From Welwitschia mirabilis (lineage: Eukaryota; Gnetophyta; Gnetopsida; Welwitschiales), in contig JBOZIK010000001.1 in assembly GCA_051453625.1 (NCBI GenBank), positions 83,511,713 to 83,565,655 of the forward strand: a DNA stretch of 53,943 nucleotides. Direction: 5' to 3'. Shown piece by piece: positions 35,096-48,966 of the stretch. Position 1 is the stretch's first letter, and each line of letters opens with the position of its first letter. The translations under genes were made by a program, and so were the position numbers. The notes under the pieces were generated by a model. That model saw nothing but the letters and a program-made list of their open reading frames with translations. It searched no databases and had not been told where the DNA came from.

Positions 35096-38000
35096 TAACC
35101 CCATACTTAGCTTTTTAATTTTAAAATAAAATAAGTGATCAACTATATTGCAAGCCAATTTGACTGAAGATAATAAGAAACTAGAAAAATGGAATTTGAG
35201 CTAAATTTTATTATGCAGGAATAGATAACAAAAATCTATTAACTAATATAATTACTTGTTTATTTATAAGCCTCATACTTAAACACATCACAATAGAGTA
35301 AATGAATGTCATGCACATAAACAAATCATGGAATATAAAGATAAGAGTTTAGAAAATGATAATGTATATGCATAAATTGAGAAAGTAATGCTAAAACTTA
35401 TGTGTAAACTTAAGTAATAATAATATCAAAGAATGATGCATAAAAAGTTCATTAATGTTTTTCTATAAGGGCCAAAGTTCAAGAGTAACTATAGCATTTT
35501 CTCTTAGATGATCTGAAATATTACTACAAGAAAAATCTATGAGTGGGCCACTATGCTAGTGCTAGATAAAGTTCATAAAATTTATTCAAGTAATATGAAA
35601 TCATATCCAAACAACTCATCATAAATATGTATTGTGAAAGCTCAAAATAATTCTTTTAAATTAAAAAATTATAAATTTTTTCTTAATATATCAGAAGAAA
35701 GCTCAGAGAGATGCCCTACCCCTCTCCCAACATGAAAAGTAAAATGTCCTAGATTGCACAAAGTAAAAAAGGATGAGTATTGTCCTGTTTGTCATGGGAA
35801 TGATAGACGTAAAATAATAGTGTTTAAATAAGATGTTTGAATAAGTTAGGAAAAATCCAAAAAAGTCTAATAGTAAGCAAATAGCAAAAAAGTAGCATAA
35901 AAATAAAAGGAAGGTAGAAAGTAAAGAATCATCATAAAAAACATGACCATGAAGAAAGAGAATTATAAGACCATAATAATGCATTAAGTAAAAGGAATCA
36001 ATGCTCAGAAGTACTCCTTCAAATGATTTAAAAATCCATGACTATTCAATATGTTATAATTTGATGTATACAAAACCAAAGATAAAATAAAAAAAACATT
36101 AGCATAAGACAAATGGATCACATCAATCAAAGGAAAAGAAATGCATCAATTAAAAGTGATGAAAAGAAAAACAACCCTTATAAATAAAACTTACAAGTAA
36201 AAATAAAAATAAAACTAAAGAATTACTAAATGAAAAATAGAAAGATATTATAATAACTTTGAAAATCCCAAACAAAATAACTAAAGAAAAACATAATGAA
36301 AATGGACAATTAAGAACATAAAAAAGATTACTTACCTACCTAAAATTCTACTCTAGTAAAGTTATTACTAGAAATCATAAAATCACTTGATAGTAATGCA
36401 TAATATAATGTAAAAATTCATAAAGTTCTACTCCAATAGGTAATGATTATGATGATGTCAAGTATGTCTAGTATTATCAAATAATAAATGATAGGATAAA
36501 AAGCTATTTAAAATAGGAACTTACAAGCTATTATCTTAAAACAACATTAGAATCTAAAAAAGTAAAGTGATCATGTGGAAGTACTACAAATAAGTAAATA
36601 AAATAAGTCTAGAAAATAAGCAATGCCTCTAATAATAGTAGGGACATCATTGATCTCCTAGCCTCTAAGTATAAGTTTATTCTACCATGATGAGGGGAGT
36701 GCAACCATTGTTAAAGGAGTAAGGACCCACATAGCATGGCCAACTAACCCCCTAGTGGAGTTTCCACAACTATCATATCACACTACTAAAAGCTCCTCTT
36801 GGGAATATTTACTTCGATGTACTTGCAGTAGGACATCACAGAGATCATGTTTGAAGATATAACATGAAATAACATGATATTTATTTATTTTCTTGCTTTC
36901 TTTCTTCTTTTTTATCTTTTCTTTGTTTTTTTCTTTTATTTTGAAGTGAATTTCACATGACTAAGTACTCATAAGAATAAAAGTAAAGTGATGAGATCGA
37001 TAACAAGAAAGAACATGCTAAGATAACTAATTAATCACACCATTGAAGGAGAATAAAAGAACTAAGGCATCTTCCTTCAAAATGAAGTTCATAAACGTAT
37101 GAATGTTTTAAAACTAGGTGAATCCAATCTTATCATTTAGAATACCCAAGTAAAATATTTACTAATCTTGATAACTTCATAAAGTAAAACATTAGTTAGG
37201 TTAAATATGTTTAAGTAATCGCATGACATTTACCAAAAGAATCAGCTAAGAAAGAATTTAGATAATGGTAGGAGGAAAATTCCAACACAAGTGCTTCNNN
37301 NNNNNNNNNNNNNNNNNNNNNNNNNNNNNNNNNNNNNNNNNNNNNNNNNNNNNNNNNNNNNNNNNNNNNNNNNNNNNNNNNNNNNNNNNNNNNNNNNGTC
37401 AAGTATGTCTAATTTTATAAAACAATGAATGATAATATAAAAAGCTGTTAAAATAGGAACTTACAACCTATCATCTTAAAACAACACTAGAATCTAGAAA
37501 AGTAAAGTGATCATGTGAAAGTACTATAAATAAATTGAAAAAATGAGTCTAGAAAAACAAGCAATACCTCTAATGACATCAGGGACACCAGTAATCTCAT
37601 AGCCTCTAATTATATTTTTATTTTTACCATAATGAGGGGAGTGCAACTACTATCAGAGGAGCAAGGACCTACATAGCATGGCCACTTGACCCTCCTAGTG
37701 GAGTTCCTTTAGCTACCATATCGCACTGCCAAAGGCCTCCTCTTAGGAATATTTGTCCTAATGTGCTTGTGGTAGGATATCATGAGGGCCACATTTTAAG
37801 ATATAACATGAAAGATCATGGCCTTTATTTCTTTTCTTGCTTTCTTTTTATTTATTTCTCTTCTTTCTTTTTTATTTTTAAAATTTTTTAAAGTAAATTT
37901 CACACAACTAAATACTAGTAAGGATAAAAGTGAAGTGATGAAATAAATAATAAGGAAAAACATGCTAAAATAACTAATTACTCATACCATTGAAAGAGAA

Positions 38001-39879
38001 TAAAAGAGCCAAGGCATCTTTCTTTAAAATAAAGTTCATAGACATATGAATGTCTGAAGATTAAATGAAGCTAACCTTATCATTTAAAATGCCCAAGTAA
38101 ATTATTTAATAATCATGATGACTTTATAAAGTAAAACATTAGTGAAATTAAAGATGTTTAAGTGATATCATAACATTTACCAAAAGAATTGGCTAAAGAA
38201 TAATTTAGATAATGGTAGGAAAAAAATCCAAGACAAGTGCTTCTATCATGTTCAAGGTTGAATTGATAGATATATCAATGATTTTTAATCTTTTATCCAT
38301 TAACTTCTAAATTTCTCAGGTGTTGAGATTGAAAGCTTTAATATATCCATTTAAAGATGTATTTTTTTCCTGAAAGATAAGGATCTAATCATGGAGAAGT
38401 TCAACTAGTTATGTAAAAGTGCACTTGGGTAATGTATTTTTCAAAAAAATAAGGACCAACATAAACCAATTGTTAAAACATAAAATCATGCAATCATTTT
38501 AGAGTAAATTTAATTGGAGGCAAAGAGAATAAAATGATAAAACTTTAATAGCACAATTTTTAAAATCGAAATAAGGGCTAAAGAAGTGATAAATTTCATT
38601 GACAAAGAATCTCTTAGAAAAACACTGTAAAGCATGAGTACTATTATATAACTCGTTCAAGGTATTACTGAAAGAATGGAGCCAAGAAGTTTTTACAGAC
38701 TTTTAAGAATGTTGAATAAGATTGAAAAGCTTCTTAAGATTCAACTCTAAGCATGGGTTATTATCAAGAAGATAAGGCTTATNNNNNNNNNNNNNNNNNN
38801 NNNNNNNNNNNNNNNNNNNNNNNNNNNNNNNNNNNNNNNNNNNNNNNNNNNNNNNNNNNNNNNNNNNNNNNNNNNNNNNNNNGTAATGATTATGACAATG
38901 TAAAGTATGTCTAATGTTATCAAATAATGAATGATAAGATGAAAAGCTATTAAAATAGGAAAATACAAGCTATCATATCAAAACAAAACTAAAAGTCCAA
39001 AAAAAATAAAGTGATCATATGGAAGTACTATAAATTAGAAAATAAAAAGAGTCTAGAAAACAAGTAATGCCTCTAATGACATCAAGGACATCACTAATCT
39101 CATAGCCTCTAAGTATAATTTTATTCTACTATGATGAGGGGAGTGCAACCACTATTAAAGAAGTAAGGAATATGTGCCATAGTATGCTTGGGATAGGACA
39201 TCATGAGGGTCATGTTTTAAGATATAACATGAAAGAGCATGACCTCTATTTTTTTGGATTTTTCTTTTTTTCTTTTTTTTTCCAATTTTTTTTGGAATGA
39301 AAAAATTTCACATGACCAAATACTTATGATGATAAAAGTGAAGTGAGGAGATAAATAACAAGGAACACCATTAAAAGAAAACAAAAGAACCAATGCATCT
39401 TCCTTCAAAATGAAGTTCATAGACATATGAATGTCTAAATATTGAATGAAGCTAATCTTATCATTTAAAATACCCAATTAAAATATTTACTAATCATGGT
39501 AACTTCATAAATTATAACATTAGTCAAGTTAAAGATGTTAAAATGATATCATGACATTGACCAAAAGAACTGGCTAAAGAAAAATTTAGATAATGTTAGA
39601 TAAAATCCAAGACAAGTGCTTCTATCATGTTCAAGGTGTAATCAACACATATTTCCATGATTTTTAACCTTCTATCCATTAACTTCTAAATTTACCAAGT
39701 GTTTAGATTGAAATTTTTAATAGAGCCATTTAAATATGTACTTTTTTCTAAAAGATAAGAACATAATCCTTGAGAAGTTAAACTAGTTGTATAAAAAGTG
39801 CATTCATGTATTGTATTTTTTAGAAAAATAAAAGACAAACCAAATAGAAACTAATTGATAAAACATAAAAGGTATGCAA

Positions 39880-41614
39880 TCATTTTGGAGTAAAATCAAT
39901 TAGAGATAAAGAAAGTAAAATGATAAAACTTTAATAGTACAATTTTCAAAATTGAAATAAGAGATAAAAAAGTAATAAATTTGATTGATAAATAATCTCT
40001 TATTGAAATAGTATAAAGCATGAGTATTATTATATAATTCATTTAAGGTACTACTCAAATAATGGAGCTAAGAAGTTTTTAAGGGCTTTTAAGAGTGTTG
40101 AATAAGATTGAGAAGCTCCTTAAGATTTAACTCTAAACATGGGTTATCATCAACAAGATAAGGCTTACTCCAAATCAAAATTACAAGATGTTTAAAGTCA
40201 AACTTTTAAAAAGAATAATCATTAAAAGTGCAAGTTAAAGTAAACTCAATAGAAAAATAAAGAATGTTACTTTGAAGATCACATGAATTTTTAAAAAGAA
40301 GAGATTGAGAGATAGGATAAATAGACTCTTCGAAATGAGGGGTGTTATGAGATTCAAGGGAAGAAACATGATCTTGAGAATTATATGAAGGTGTAATTGA
40401 AAGAAATGGAAAAAGGTTATCATTATTAAGGTCATAAGGTAATGTAAAAATGGAAGTAGAAATGGATGGAGGGATGTATTTTGAAGTTGCACATGAAGAC
40501 ATAAGTGGAAAGGATGTAGAAGTTTAAGTAAAAAAAACAAGTCTATATTTTATGAAATTTGAATGAATCTCTAGGGATCCTTCATTGTGATTAGTTTCTT
40601 TACTATTGTCTTTATCATTATTTCATTGGATTATTACTTCACTTTTATCATTATTATTTTTGATTAAATCTCCCTTATCATGTTGAATATTGCTTTTATT
40701 TTCTAGATTATTAAAGTCATTAAAAGGATTATCAAGGGAACTAAGAGCATCATATTCATTATGGATTGAAAAGTTTTCAGATTTATCATGAATGGATTTT
40801 TCATCATGAGTATCTAGTAGTAAATGAATGGTAGGGATATAATCTAAAACCTTAATATCATAATCTAACATATGGTAATACTCTTTCCGATTGTTGAAAG
40901 ATTGGGTTGAGTTATTATTATTTCCTATTTGCTCATTTTTAAATGAGTAGGATATTGAAGTTTGATCCACAATTTCATCTTCAAGTTGAAAGCAAGAATT
41001 ATCATCATTTGTTTTTAAGTTTTCTTCATTTTTCTTAAAGTAAGATGAAGTAGGATAGTTGTGAGGATGTTGTATTATAAAAGATCCTTGATATGTAAAA
41101 GTGTTTATTATAATATTTCAACTAATTTTTCTAGGTTTTTATTTATGTTTTCTTGATTCTTTTTTATTTTGTCAACGTTTTCTTTTAATGGATCATGTTT
41201 TTTTCCTCATAGTAGGTCATGGGAGATGGTTCTTCTTCATAGTAATGCCTAGGAGATAGTTGAAATTAATAAAAATGATTATAAGAAGTTTGTCTAAATG
41301 AGGTGGAATCCCTAAAATATGAAGAATCTTCATCATCATGTCTATATGAGGTTTGAAACAAAGAGGAAAAAGAATAAGAAGGTTGAAAAGAGAAAGGGGT
41401 TCAATTCCTACTCTTAATAGCATTCTGTGTTGTTCTCCCTCTTGCAAAAAACTTCTTAAAGTGTTTAATCATTATAAACCTCAAATTATTTTATGTTTTT
41501 TCTCCTTTCTACAAAGATCTCTTAAAGTGTTTTCCTACTATTGTCCTCAGCATTTTGAAAGTTTCTTTTCCTTTCAAAAAGAAGTTCTGCCATGGTTCTT
41601 CTGTTACTATTTAT
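39880..41614 (-). pseudogene. Unit 3 copy of the unrecognised array ORF
   Basis: The start codon seen in other units is ATA here (41614-41612); the next in-frame ATG is seven codons later. The middle segment 40970-40623 is open and reads DQTSISYSFKNEQIGNNNNS, ending in the acidic N-rich stretch. The segment 40502-40206 begins MSSCATSKYIPPS. The two points are 468 bases apart in the same frame, exactly as in unit 4 (47508 and 47040). The serine/threonine run is shorter than in units 2 and 4. Stops and indels make it non-functional. Confidence 0.6.
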
Positions 41615-42437
41615 TGAAGCAAGTGAGAAGAATGGGATAAGAAAATTTAATTTAAGATAATAAGAAAGATTAGTACATAACAAAGATCAAGTTTTTCTCT
41701 CATGGATATTTCATCATTTTGTCAAAATTTTTGGTTCTTAACACTCCAAAGATGTGTAATAACTATCTATTTTAACTATTTTGAAAATAACTAATAGAAT
41801 GACTATAGACAAAAAGGAAAATCTAATTCTACAATAAGAGAAAAGAAATTCTTGGAACTTATATACTTGTGATGTATGTACCTAAATTTTGCTCAAAGTT
41901 GAATGATCCTGTGCTAATACTTTCTTTAATCAAGTTCTACTTCCTTTGATATTTTGTATTTTTGCTAGAATTCACTATGTCCCTACATTCATAAACCATA
42001 AAGAGAAGATCAAATTTAAAAATAAGAGACCGTTGTCCACCTTGTCATGGGGACAACAGGAAGGATGAGAATTTATTTAAATTTGTGGAAAAAGTAAATT
42101 AGTAAATGCGAAAAAAAAGACTGTCAAAAAATCGTTGTCATCCTGCTTGTCATGGGAACGATGGAGAAGATGATAGTATTTTTATTACTAAATCTAAAAA
42201 CAAAAGAAAAATTACAAAAATAAAAACTAATTTTGAAATTTTAGAATTATTGTGTCAGTCATTGGGATGACATAGAGAATGAGAGGGTTTATAAAAAAAT
42301 TATAGAAAATAAAATTACATAGAAATACACCTACTTTAAAGTCTAATAGAAATACAACATTAATTCAAATAAGTAACCTGAACAAAAGATTCAAGGTACT
42401 TATTTGATTAATGATAATTCTCTAGCTTGTTGCAGCC
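41615..42437 (-). other. Unit 3 5' leader
   Basis: About 820 bases, collinear with units 2 and 4. GTTGTCC...TGTCATGGGGACAAC at 42033-42056 and GTCATCC...GTCATGGGAACGAT near 42135-42165 are the clearest leader copies of the palindromic motif. Confidence 0.55.
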
Positions 42438-42456
42438 TTCCCCAGTAATGGCATCA
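42438..42456 (-). other. Unit 3 primer binding site, tRNA-Asp type
   Basis: Minus strand TGATGCCATTACTGGGGAA, the best preserved PBS of the array. It differs from the tRNA-Asp complement TGGCGCCGTTGCCGGGGAA only by transitions. Confidence 0.8.
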
Positions 42457-42459
42457 AAA

Positions 42460-43802
42460 TGTTACTATGTGAATTTATCTAATCTTGGNNNNNNNNNNNN
42501 NNNNNNNNNNNNNNNNNNNNNNNNNNNNNNNNNNNNNNNNNNNNNNNNNNNNNNNNNNNNNNNNNNNNNNNNNNNNNNNNNNNNNNNNNNNNNNNNNNNN
42601 NNNNNNNNNNNNNNNNNNNNNNNNNNNNNNNNNNNNNNNNNNNNNNNNNNNNNNNNNNNNNNNNNNNNNNNNNNNNNNNNNNNNNNNNNNNNNNNNNNNN
42701 NNNNNNNNNNNNNNNNNNNNNNNNNNNNNNNNNNNNNNNNNNNNNGCTAGATCTCTATAATTCAGATTAATTAAGAAGAGTACTTAACTTGTTCCTAACC
42801 AACATGAACTATGAGATATACCCAGTATAATAAGGAATGCAATGAAATCAAAATGAAATAATAATGCAAGTGTAATACTAACAAAAGGCAACCTTAATGA
42901 AGGTTGCCCTTATGATCTAAATAAATCATGAAACTATCACTTAACTTTGACTAACTTAAACCACAAGGGACATTCATAGAATTGGAATGAAAAGAATAAT
43001 TGTATTGATTTCAAAGAACTTTACATCTACTTACAATAGAATAACAGCACCCTTATAGAAGAGACTAAGCCTAGCATCAAGAAAACTCCTTTCTGTAGCC
43101 ACTGAATGGATTTCTTATCCTTTAATCTTCCATCACAAGCATACTAGGTACAAAAGATAAATTGGAAGTAAGGAAAAGATGGGGTATTAATAGTTTTACA
43201 TTGTTCTAGAAACGTAACCCTAAAAGTCATAGAGAAAACCATAGTATCACAAGTGGGGCACATAATCCCATTACAAGATAGTTTAACCCACATATATAAA
43301 ATAGTTGTCCTATTGACTGTTATGAGGACGAAACTAGGGATGATGCCCCTTAATAATAGATAATTAATCAGTTTCAACTCTACAATAGGCCCTGTAGTTG
43401 GCTTTAGATGTGTTATCATCCCTTATGTCATGGTGATAACAATGGGGATGATACCTCCATAGAAAAGCGTGCTTCATTAGCTCCAACCTTTAGTCCATGT
43501 TGCTATTGTGATAGGCAAGTATAGTGTTATCATCCCCTTTGTCAATAGGGACAATAGTAGGGATGACACCCTTCTAATGCTCCTCGAGTAATGCAAATCA
43601 TCCTTCTTCATCATTAATCTTCCTCCAATATGCTAAGTACTAGAACATGCTTAAAATACCTTCAATTATGCTAAGAATTATGTGTTTCCATGATCATCCC
43701 ATTGACTCTCTATAACCATTAGAATTGTATCCAAACCTATATAAATGTCCTATAAAAGTACTCCAAATACACCATAAAATCCTACATATTGGCATTGCAA
43801 CA
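42460..43802 (-). mobile_element. LTR4, shared by units 3 and 4
   Basis: Begins TGTTACTATGTGAA beside the PBS and ends GCATTGCAACA beside a PPT (43803-43819). A 257-base N run (42489-42745) replaces a stretch whose expected length fits LTR1 within a few bases, so this gap looks correctly sized. A near-perfect hairpin, GGCAACCTT-AATG-AAGGTTGCC, lies at 42887-42908. Confidence 0.8.
42887..42908. repeat. LTR hairpin GGCAACCTT/AAGGTTGCC
   Basis: A 9-bp perfect stem with a 4-base loop. The same place in LTR1 (near 23036-23056), LTR2 (near 29759-29780) and LTR3 (near 34190) keeps recognisable but imperfect arms. It lies in the R-U5 half of the LTR by the TATA position. Confidence 0.6.
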
Positions 43803-46439
43803 TAGTTCCCTACTTATTCTTATCAGTACCAAAACAAAGTGAGTGATCAACTATATTGTGAGTCAATTTGACTAAAGATAATAAGCAACTAGAAAAATAG
43901 AATTTGAGTTAAATTTTATTATGCAGAAATAGACAATAAAAATCCATTAACTAATACAATTACTGATTTATTCATAAGGCCTTTACTTAAACACATCATA
44001 ATAGATTGGATGAATGTCATACACATAAACAAATCATGGAATATAACAATGATAGTTTAGAAAATGATAATGTGTATGCTTAAATTGAGAAAATAATGTT
44101 AAAACTGATGTGTAAACTTAAGCAGTAATAATCCCAAATAATGATGCATGAAAATTTATTTCTTTTTTTCTATAAGGGGCAGAGTTTAAGAGTAAATATA
44201 GCATTTTCCCTTGGATTATTTGAAATATTATTACCAAAAAAATCTATGAGTGGGTCACTGTGCTAGTGCTAGATAAAGTCCATGAAATTTATTCAAATAA
44301 CATGAAATCATATCCAAACAACTCATCATAAATATGTATTATAAAAGCTCAAAATGATCCTTTTAAATTCAAAAATTATAAATTTTTGTTTAATATCTCA
44401 GAAGAAAGCTCAGAGAGGTGTCCTGCCCCAACTCCCCTCCATAGGAAAAGCAAAATGTCTCAGATTACATAAAGTAAAAAGGATGATTGTAATCCTATCT
44501 ATCATGGGAACGCCAGATGTAAGATAACAGTGTTCACATGACATGTTTGGACAAATTAGAAAAAATCTAAAAAATTATGATAGTAAGCAAGTAGTGGAAA
44601 AGTAGCAAAAAATTAAAAGAAAGGTGGAAAGTGAAAAATCATCTGGAAAAACATGATCATGAAGAAAGAAACTTATGAGACCCTAATAATACATTAAGTA
44701 AAAGGAAGCAATGCTCAGAAGTAATCCTTCAAATGATCCAAAACTCCATGAGTATTCAAGATGTCATAAGTGGATATATGCAAAATCAAAGGCAAAATAG
44801 AAAAACATTAGCATAAAACAAAAGGAACACATCAATCAAGGAAAAGGAATGCATCAATTGAAAGTGCTAAAAAGAAAACAACCCTTATAAAGAAAACCTA
44901 TGAGTAAAATAAAAAGACAACTAGAGAATTACTAAATGGTAAAATAAAAAATACTAAAATAACTATGAAAATATAAAACAAAACAACCAAGGAAAAACAT
45001 AATGAAAATGGACAACTAGAAACATGAAAAAAATTGCTTAACTATCCAAAATTCCACCCTAGCAAAGTCCCTTATTAGAAATCATAAAATCACTTAATAA
45101 TGATGCATGAAATAATGTAAAAATTCATAAAGTTCCACTCCAATAGGTAATGATTATGATGATGTCAAGTATGTCTAGTATTATCAAACAATAAATGATA
45201 GGATAAAAAGCTATTTAAAATAGAAACTTACAAGCTATCATCTCAGAACAACACTAAAATCTGAAAAAGCAAATAATCATGTGGAAGTACTATAAATAAG
45301 TAAACAAAATGAGTTTAAAAAGTAAGTTTAAAAAATAAGTAATAACTCTGATAACACTAGGGACATTACTAATATCATAGCCTCTAAGTACATTTTTATT
45401 TTACCATGATGAAGGGAGTGAAACCACTATCAGAGGAGTAAGGACCTATACAGCATAGTTAACTAATCCCCCAATGGAGTTCTCACCACTACCATATCAT
45501 AGTACAAAGGCCCCTTTTGGAAATATTTGCCCTGGTGCGCTTACCGTAGGACATCATAAGGGCCATTTTTTAAGATATAACATGAAAGATCATAGCCTTT
45601 ATTTCTATTCTTGCTTTCTTTTTATTTCTTTCTCTTCTTTCTTTTTTCTTTTTTTTTTTAAAGTAAATTTCACATGACCAAATAGTAGTAAGAATAAAAG
45701 TGAAGTAATGAAATAAATAACAAGAAAGAACATACTAAAGCAACTAATTACTCATAGCATTAGAAGAGAATAAAAGAGCCAAGGCATCTTCCTTCAAAAT
45801 GAATTTCACAGACATACAAATGTTTGAAGATTAAATGAAGCTAACNNNNNNNNNNNNNNNNNNNNNNNNNNNNNNNNNNNNNNNNNNNNNNNNNNNNNNN
45901 NNNNNNNNNNNNNNNNNNNNNNNNNNNNNNNNNNNNNNNNNNNNNACAAATGTTTGAAGATTAAATGAAGCTAACCTTGTCATTTAAAATGCCTAAGTAA
46001 AATATTTATTAATCATGATAATTTTATAAAGTAAAACATTAGTCAAGTTAAAGATGTTCAAGTGATAGCATGACATTTACCAAAATAATTGAATAAAAAA
46101 GAATTTAGATAATGGTAGGGGAAAAATCCAAGACAAGTGCTTCTATCATGTTCAATATTGAATTGATAGATATGTTAATGATTTTTAACCTTCTATCCAT
46201 TAACTTCTGAATTTCCTATGTGTTAAGATTGAAAGTTTCAATGGAGCCATTTAAAGATGTATTTTTTTCCTGAAAGATAAGAACCTAATCAAGGAGAAGT
46301 TCAACTAGTTATCTAAAAAGGTACACTCAGGTAATGTATTTTTTAGAAAAATAAGAACCAAACCAAATAGAAACCAATTGATAAAACATAAAAGGTATGT
46401 AATAATTTTTGAGTAAAATCAATTAGAGGTAAATAGAGT

Positions 46440-48147
46440 AAAATGATAAAACTTTGATAATATAATTTTCAAAATCAAAATAAGAGATAAAGAAGTGATG
46501 AATTTCATTAACAATTAATCTCTTATGAAAATAGTATAAAGTATGAGTATCATTATATAATTCATTCAACGTATTACTAAAAGAATGGAGCCAAGAAGTT
46601 TTTAAGGGATTTTGAGAATGTTAAATAATATTAAAAAGCTCATTAAGATTCACCTCTAAGCATGGATTATTATTAAGAAGATAAGGCTTATCCCAATTCA
46701 AAATTTCAAGATATTCCAAGTCAAACGTTTGAAAAAAATAATCATTAAAAGAATAAGGTAAAGTATACTTAGTAGAAAAAGAAAGAATGTTACTTTGAGG
46801 ATCATATGAATTTTTAAAAAGAAGAGATTAAGAGATAGAAGAAATAGACTCTTGGGTGTTATGAGAGTCAAGGGAAAGAAAATCACCTTGAGAATTATAT
46901 GAAGGTGTAATTGAAAGAGATGGAAAAAGGTTATCATTACCAATGTCACAAGGTAATGTAAAAGTGGAAGTAGAAATGGAAGTAGAAGTGGATGTAGAAG
47001 TGGATGGAGGGATGTATTTTGAAGTTGCACATGAAGGCATAAGTGGAAAGGATGTAAAAGTATGGGTAGAAAGAACAAGTCTATCTTCTATAAAGTTTGC
47101 ATGAATCTTTAGGAGTCCTTTATTGTGATTAGTTTCTTTATCATTATCTTTGTCATTATTTCACCAGGTTACTGCTTTACTTTTCTCATCATTATTTGTG
47201 AGTAGATCTCCCTTATTATGTTGAATATTGCTTTTATTTTCTAGGTTATTAGAGTTATTAAAAGGATTATCAAGAGAACTAAAAGCATTATTTTCATCAT
47301 GGATTGAAAAATTTTTAGATTCATCATGAAGGGATTTCTCATCCCAAGTATCTAGCAGTAAATGGATGGTAGGGGTATAATCTAAAACCTTAATATCATT
47401 ATCTAATATATGGTCATCCTTTTCCTGATTGTCAAAAGATTGGGTTGAGTTATTATTATTTCCTCTTTGCTCATCTCCAAATGAGTAAGATGTTGAAGTT
47501 TGATCCACAACTTCATCTTTAAGTTAAAAGCAAAAATTATCATCATTTATTTCTAAGTTTTCTTCATTTTCCTTAAGGTAGGATGAAATAGGATAGTTGT
47601 GAGAATGTTTTATTATAAAAAACCTTGAATATGTAATTAGTATTTTCTACAAGATTTTAACTAATTTTACTAAGTTCTTATTTATTGTTTCTTGGTTATT
47701 CTTCATTTTGTCAATGTTTTTTCTTAATAAATCATGTTTTTCCTTGTAGTAGGTTATGGGAGATGGTTCTTCTTCATAGTAATGCTTGGGAAATAGTTGG
47801 GATTAATAAAAATAATTATAAGAAGTTTGTCTAAATGAGGTGGAATCTCTAAAATATGCAGAATCTTTATCATTATGTCTATATGAGGTTAACAAAGAGG
47901 GGGAAAATAAGAATGTTGAAAAGAGGTAGAGGCCTAATTCCTACTTTTAATATAATTTTTTTTTTGTTCTTCCTCTTGAAAAAACTTCTTGAAGTATTTG
48001 ATCATTATAAACCTTAAAATTATTTATGTTTCTCCTCCTTTCTACAAAGATATCTTGAAGTGTTTTTCTATTATTATCCTCAACATTTTACAAATTTCTT
48101 CTTCTTTCAGAAAGAAGTTCCACAATGGTTCTTCTATTATTATTCAT
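46440..48147 (-). pseudogene. Unit 4 copy of the unrecognised array ORF (best frame continuity)
   Basis: The start codon at 48147 is in frame with the DQTSTSYSFGDEQ segment (from 47508) and the MPSCATSKYIPPS segment (from 47040). One frame thus runs more than 1,100 bases with only a handful of stops, several of which fit CAA-to-TAA change. Residues shared with units 2 and 3 include RQTSYN, YEEEPSPITYY, KEKHDLL, DNDIKVLDYTPTIHLLLDT and SLLFKNS. This is the strongest evidence that the frame was once a real protein. The C-terminal part keeps YLEILNWDKPYLLNNNPCLE. No family is recognised. It lacks the Gag knuckle and all enzyme motifs, so it may be a trans-acting accessory or a highly altered Gag. 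Confidence 0.65.
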
Positions 48148-48966
48148 TAAAGCAAGTGAGAAGAATGAAATAAGAAAATTTAATTCAAGATGATAATAAA
48201 GATAAGTACTTGGTAATGATAAAGTTTCTCTTTTGTAGATGTTTTTTTGTTTTTTCAAAATTATTAGCCCTTAACGCTCAAAAGATATTAATGGTTGTCT
48301 ATTTTAACTATCAGAAAAATAGAATGACTACAGAGAGAAAGAAAAATCTGATTGAACAATAAGAGAAAATAAATTCTTGAAACTCGCATACTTGTGATGT
48401 GTGTATCTAGATTTTTCTTGAAGTTAAATGATCCTATGCTAATAATTTCTTTAATCAAGTTCTGCTTCCTTTGATATTTTGTCTTTTAGCTAGAATTCAC
48501 TATGTCTTTGCATACATAGATTACAAACAAAAAACCAAAACAGAAAACAAGAGACCATCGTCCACCTTGTCATGGGAATGACAAAAAGAATGTTAATTTA
48601 TTTAAATTTGCAAAAAAGTAAATTGCAAAATGTAAAAAAAAAAAGACTATTGAAAAAGCGTTTTTGTCCTGCATGTCATTAGGATGATAGATAAGATGAC
48701 ATTATTTTTATTACTAAATCTAAAAATAAAAGAAAAATTGTAAAAATAAAAACTAATTTCAAAATTTTAGAATTGTTATGTCAAATTCCATTAGGACAAC
48801 ATAGAGAATGATAGGATTCCTAAAAGAATTACAGAAAATAAAATTACGCCCAAATAAATCTACTTTAAACTATACTAAAAATACATCACTAATTCAAATA
48901 AATAACCTGAACAAAAGATTCAAAGTACATATCTAATTAATGATAATTCTCTATCTCATTACGATC
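48148..48966 (-). other. Unit 4 5' leader
   Basis: About 820 bases, no gene. Degenerate palindromic motifs lie near 48555-48590, 48665-48690 and 48780-48805. Confidence 0.5.

Larger units (their letters stand above)
35096..42459 (-). mobile_element. Unit 3 internal region with triplicated block
   Basis: Collinear with unit 1 from the PPT (35096-35112) to 37297. After a 100-N join (37298-37397) the sequence jumps back about 830 bases and repeats to 38782. After a second 100-N join (38783-38882) it jumps back again and runs to the PBS. The purine tract thus appears three times (36880, 37823, 39245). Exactly 100 N at each join suggests scaffold joins of unknown length between different copies, not one molecule with a triplication. 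Confidence 0.7.

Noticed and set aside
36880-36941. Pyrimidine tract followed by AG on the plus strand as a splice acceptor
   Set aside because: The supported coding strand is minus, and no plus-strand exon lies nearby. The tract is better described as a purine run on the element strand.
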